A DNA stretch of 64,000 nucleotides from contig CM031860.1 of NCBI GenBank assembly GCA_018697195.1, positions 60,184,861 to 60,248,860 on the forward strand, given 5' to 3'. The DNA is from Certhia americana (lineage: Eukaryota; Chordata; Aves; Passeriformes; Certhiidae). Position 1 is the first letter of the stretch. Each line of letters begins with the position of its first letter. This document shows, in pieces, positions 61,661-64,000 of the stretch. The notes beneath the pieces are model-generated. The model was not told the origin of the DNA and searched no databases. It worked only from the letters and a program-made list of their open reading frames with translations. A program made the position numbers and the translations under genes.

Positions 61661-63339
61661 GAACTGGTGCAGTTAGAAAATCTCTCAGGGTTTGCTCAGA
61701 GCTGAACCCCACAAACCCAGTGTTCACCTCCAGCTCTGAAGCTGGTGTCAGTACTGCTCACAGAGCATGGGTCAGAAATGTCTCCTTGCTACAACACTGG
61801 CCCAGAGAGCAGAGAAGGACCACAGGCTTACAGGGGAATCCTGCCCTTTGCCATGCCCCTAATGCTGCTGGAATGTGCATGGGTTTGGGACATACTATGG
61901 TGTAGTAAGTACAGGCACAGATATGAGATGTAGACTTCAGTGTCTCTCATGGAAACATACACTTACTATCTCCTCCTAAAGGCAATGCCCTTTTATTTTT
62001 ATAATTTTTTTTAATGAAATGACTTAGTATACTACACCCATTAAGAACTCCTGCCTAAATCATGCCTTATATCCATGCCTTACATCAGTGCTCACACTTA
62101 AGCTCCTCTCAGCTCTCCCTGAAACTGAGAGGATGTATATAAAGATACCCCTAATCTGAATTTTAGGGACTTCATTAATTTGTGTTGAACCCTCCTGCTA
62201 AAAAATTATAGTTATCAATGGATTGCTTTATTACAACCTCTACAGGAATTTCTCTAGGGGTTCCTATATGGGTAACGTACTCCTAAGGCAAGAAAGGGAC
62301 TTTTTGGAGCAGAATGTATTGGTGAAGAAAGCAAGAGCTGACGTGTTTCACTGAGTTGGGCCCCATCTTGCAGCACCACGGCTGAGCAAACAGGGAACTG
62401 TTTGGTTTGCTGGTGATTCAAACAAACCACCAGAAAAAATCACTGCGGGTCAACACAGAGCAAATACCTCCAGAAATGTTCAGAGAAAAGCAAAGCTTTG
62501 TTTCAGATTAAATAAAGTGTTTCACTTTTCAATGGAGCAGCTGGTTTGGTGAGGATCTCTTTAATGGAAGAGGCTTGAGATGGAAGTAATTCCAAACTTA
62601 AAAATTAGCATGTTTCAATTTTTAATTTTTTTTTTAAACCATCAAATTCTAAATTAATAGAAGAGAAACAGCTGCATCTTTGCTGAATCTGCCTTCTCCA
62701 AAGAAAATTTTGGCCCCTGAAGAGCTGGGTGCCTCTCTGTGGTGTGCAGCAGAAGGAAGGTTCAAGCCCCCCAGAAGGGGAGCAGCTCACTGTGTTCTCT
62801 CCTCACTGTGCCCAGATCACCCTCCACTGGCTCCTAAAGCAGCTGCAGTTACAAATTAAGTGTTTCACCTACATTTCATGATTTCGCCTTCCAAGCACCC
62901 TGAGGCCAAAGTTCCTTTTACAGCCTCACAGATGATTATGCTCTGATTTACAAAATTTTTATAAAAACCCCCACACACAAACAAAAAACCCCAAAACAAC
63001 AAAAAAACCACTGTAGGTCTGGGTTTAAAAAAACTAATGAGTCATCCTCCCCACACCCTCCCCCAGAAATGCATAGTGAAACAGCTTTCCCTGTGAGAGA
63101 AGAACTCTGCTCCTGAAGATGGCTGGGGTCCATGAGAAGTGATCTGGCCACTGCAGACCCTCATGGTCGGAATGCAGACAGTGGAAAAGGTCAGTTTCTG
63201 ATGGATAGGATGGCACCAGCAGCACCTGAGGTGACAGGAATTGACACCTGGCTACTGTGAAAAGGCATAAAGACAGGTGGCCTCCAGGTTAGGAGAAGCA
63301 CAGTTGGTCACAAGCTGCATCAAGTGTGTTCTGAGCTTG
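61661..63339. other. Unassigned non-coding DNA
   Basis: No gene recognised. A T-rich stretch lies near 62618-62635. If the 3' end proposed at about 63345 is right, this is downstream intergenic DNA of that gene. Confidence 0.5.
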
Positions 63340-64000
63340 GCATCTACAGAACCTGAAAAAAAAAATCTTTATTTTCTTTGATCAAAAATACATATAGAAA
63401 TGCCTGTTTCGAGGAAAATATCATACATTTTTTTTCTTGTTTAACAAAATAAATTAAATATACATGACTTCTATTTAAACTCTATATAGAATTACAAAGG
63501 CTTTATATTTTGCAATTGGATTCATTCCCAGTCCATATAGGTATTTAATATGGTCCTTATTTATTTTCTCTTCTTTCTGTTTTTACTGTTGTTTGAACTG
63601 CAATGTTTTATCACTTACGAAGTGATATCTGAGGGGAGGGGACAACCACACACAACCTAGGTGGATATTTCTCAAATGCAATTTTTTCCTACAAGATTAT
63701 TTCACTCTTCTTGCTTCTTACTATTTTTTCTAATGCTTTCATGTATTTTGCATCGATGCAGAAAATCCAGTAGCTTGTCACTCTAAGCCATCAGAGAAGG
63801 ACAGTGTGTTTTGCTTTCTTCACCATCAGCAGTTCAATTATTATTAATTATTATTATTTCTTAAATATAAATATAAAGGTGTTCTGTACAATGTTCCTCT
63901 TTCCTTCTTTCCTTTTTCCTGGCAGTGGCACTGAGTCCTAGGACCAGGGGAGCAGAGCTGATCTGCAGAACATCCCACGGGAAACAAGATGCCTTCACCT
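63340..64000 (-). other. Possible distal 3'UTR of a minus-strand gene (partial)
   Basis: On the minus strand the DNA becomes uniformly AT-rich with ATTTA-type and TTTATATTTATA words typical of regulated vertebrate 3'UTRs. It ends in an AATAAA polyadenylation signal (63368-63373), followed by a T-rich stretch and then a CAG near the likely cleavage site at about 63340-63355. The right-most 80 bases are more balanced and could include the start of the UTR or coding sequence beyond the edge. No frame is convincingly coding, and I cannot name the gene. Confidence 0.35.
63368..63373 (-). terminator. AATAAA polyadenylation signal (minus strand)
   Basis: The plus-strand TTTATT is AATAAA on the minus strand, with AAAGAAAATAAAG context. 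Single hexamers are common in AT-rich DNA. What favours this one is its place at the end of the UTR-like stretch and the change in composition to its left. Confidence 0.3.

Noticed and set aside
1..64000. Bacterial-type operons, CRISPR arrays, phage or toxin-antitoxin systems
   Set aside because: The repeat content and lack of dense coding show vertebrate nuclear DNA. No regularly spaced direct repeats or dense gene runs are present.

Overview
This window looks like non-coding DNA from a bird nuclear genome. The reasons are (1) at least eight 5'-truncated CR1 LINE 3' ends, the main retroposon of birds, with the usual CR1 terminal motif (ATTCTATG and variants); (2) no Alu, L1 or other mammalian repeats that I can see; (3) one long terminal repeat (LTR) at about 59.0-59.65 kb that resembles passerine endogenous-retrovirus LTRs. 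A songbird or relative is likely, but that is inference. No open reading frame exceeds about 144 codons. I recognise no host protein and see no rRNA, tRNA, CRISPR array, operon or CpG-island promoter. Long ORFs inside CR1 copies are antisense or chance readings.

Layout. 1-4.0 kb: unique AT-rich DNA with a (TA)n microsatellite, a CpG-dense patch at 2.67-3.05 kb, and two exon-like stretches on the minus strand. 4.0-8.7 kb: a CR1 tail, then mostly featureless DNA with one 40-base exon-like stretch bounded by good splice signals. 8.7-8.94 kb: a decayed reverse-transcriptase fragment unlike CR1, closest in pattern to RTE-type LINEs. 9-11.2 kb: very AT-rich, with an (AAT)n tract and a perfect 13-bp hairpin. 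11.2-23.5 kb: unique DNA with a CT tract and a TTCTCC hexamer array holding a 10-N assembly gap. 23.5-44.8 kb: CR1 pieces at 23.5, 32.6, 40.3 and 44.5 kb in unique DNA. 44.8-57.2 kb: unique DNA with an exon-like 62-base stretch at 48.9 kb, a CR1 at 53.65 kb and a conserved-looking AT-rich stretch at 55.8-57.1 kb. 57.2-61.7 kb is the most structured part: a 33-bp minisatellite interrupted by two CR1 copies, an 80-bp sequence present twice 2.8 kb apart, and the LTR lying between those two copies. 63.34-64 kb looks like the distal 3'UTR of a gene on the minus strand that continues past the right edge.

Interpretation. The window fits a gene desert or large intron downstream of a minus-strand gene, shaped by retroposon insertion and microsatellite growth. 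I found no convincing new multi-gene system. The items most worth checking are the interrupted minisatellite, the RTE-like fragment, the paired 80-bp repeat and the exon-like stretch at 48.9 kb.
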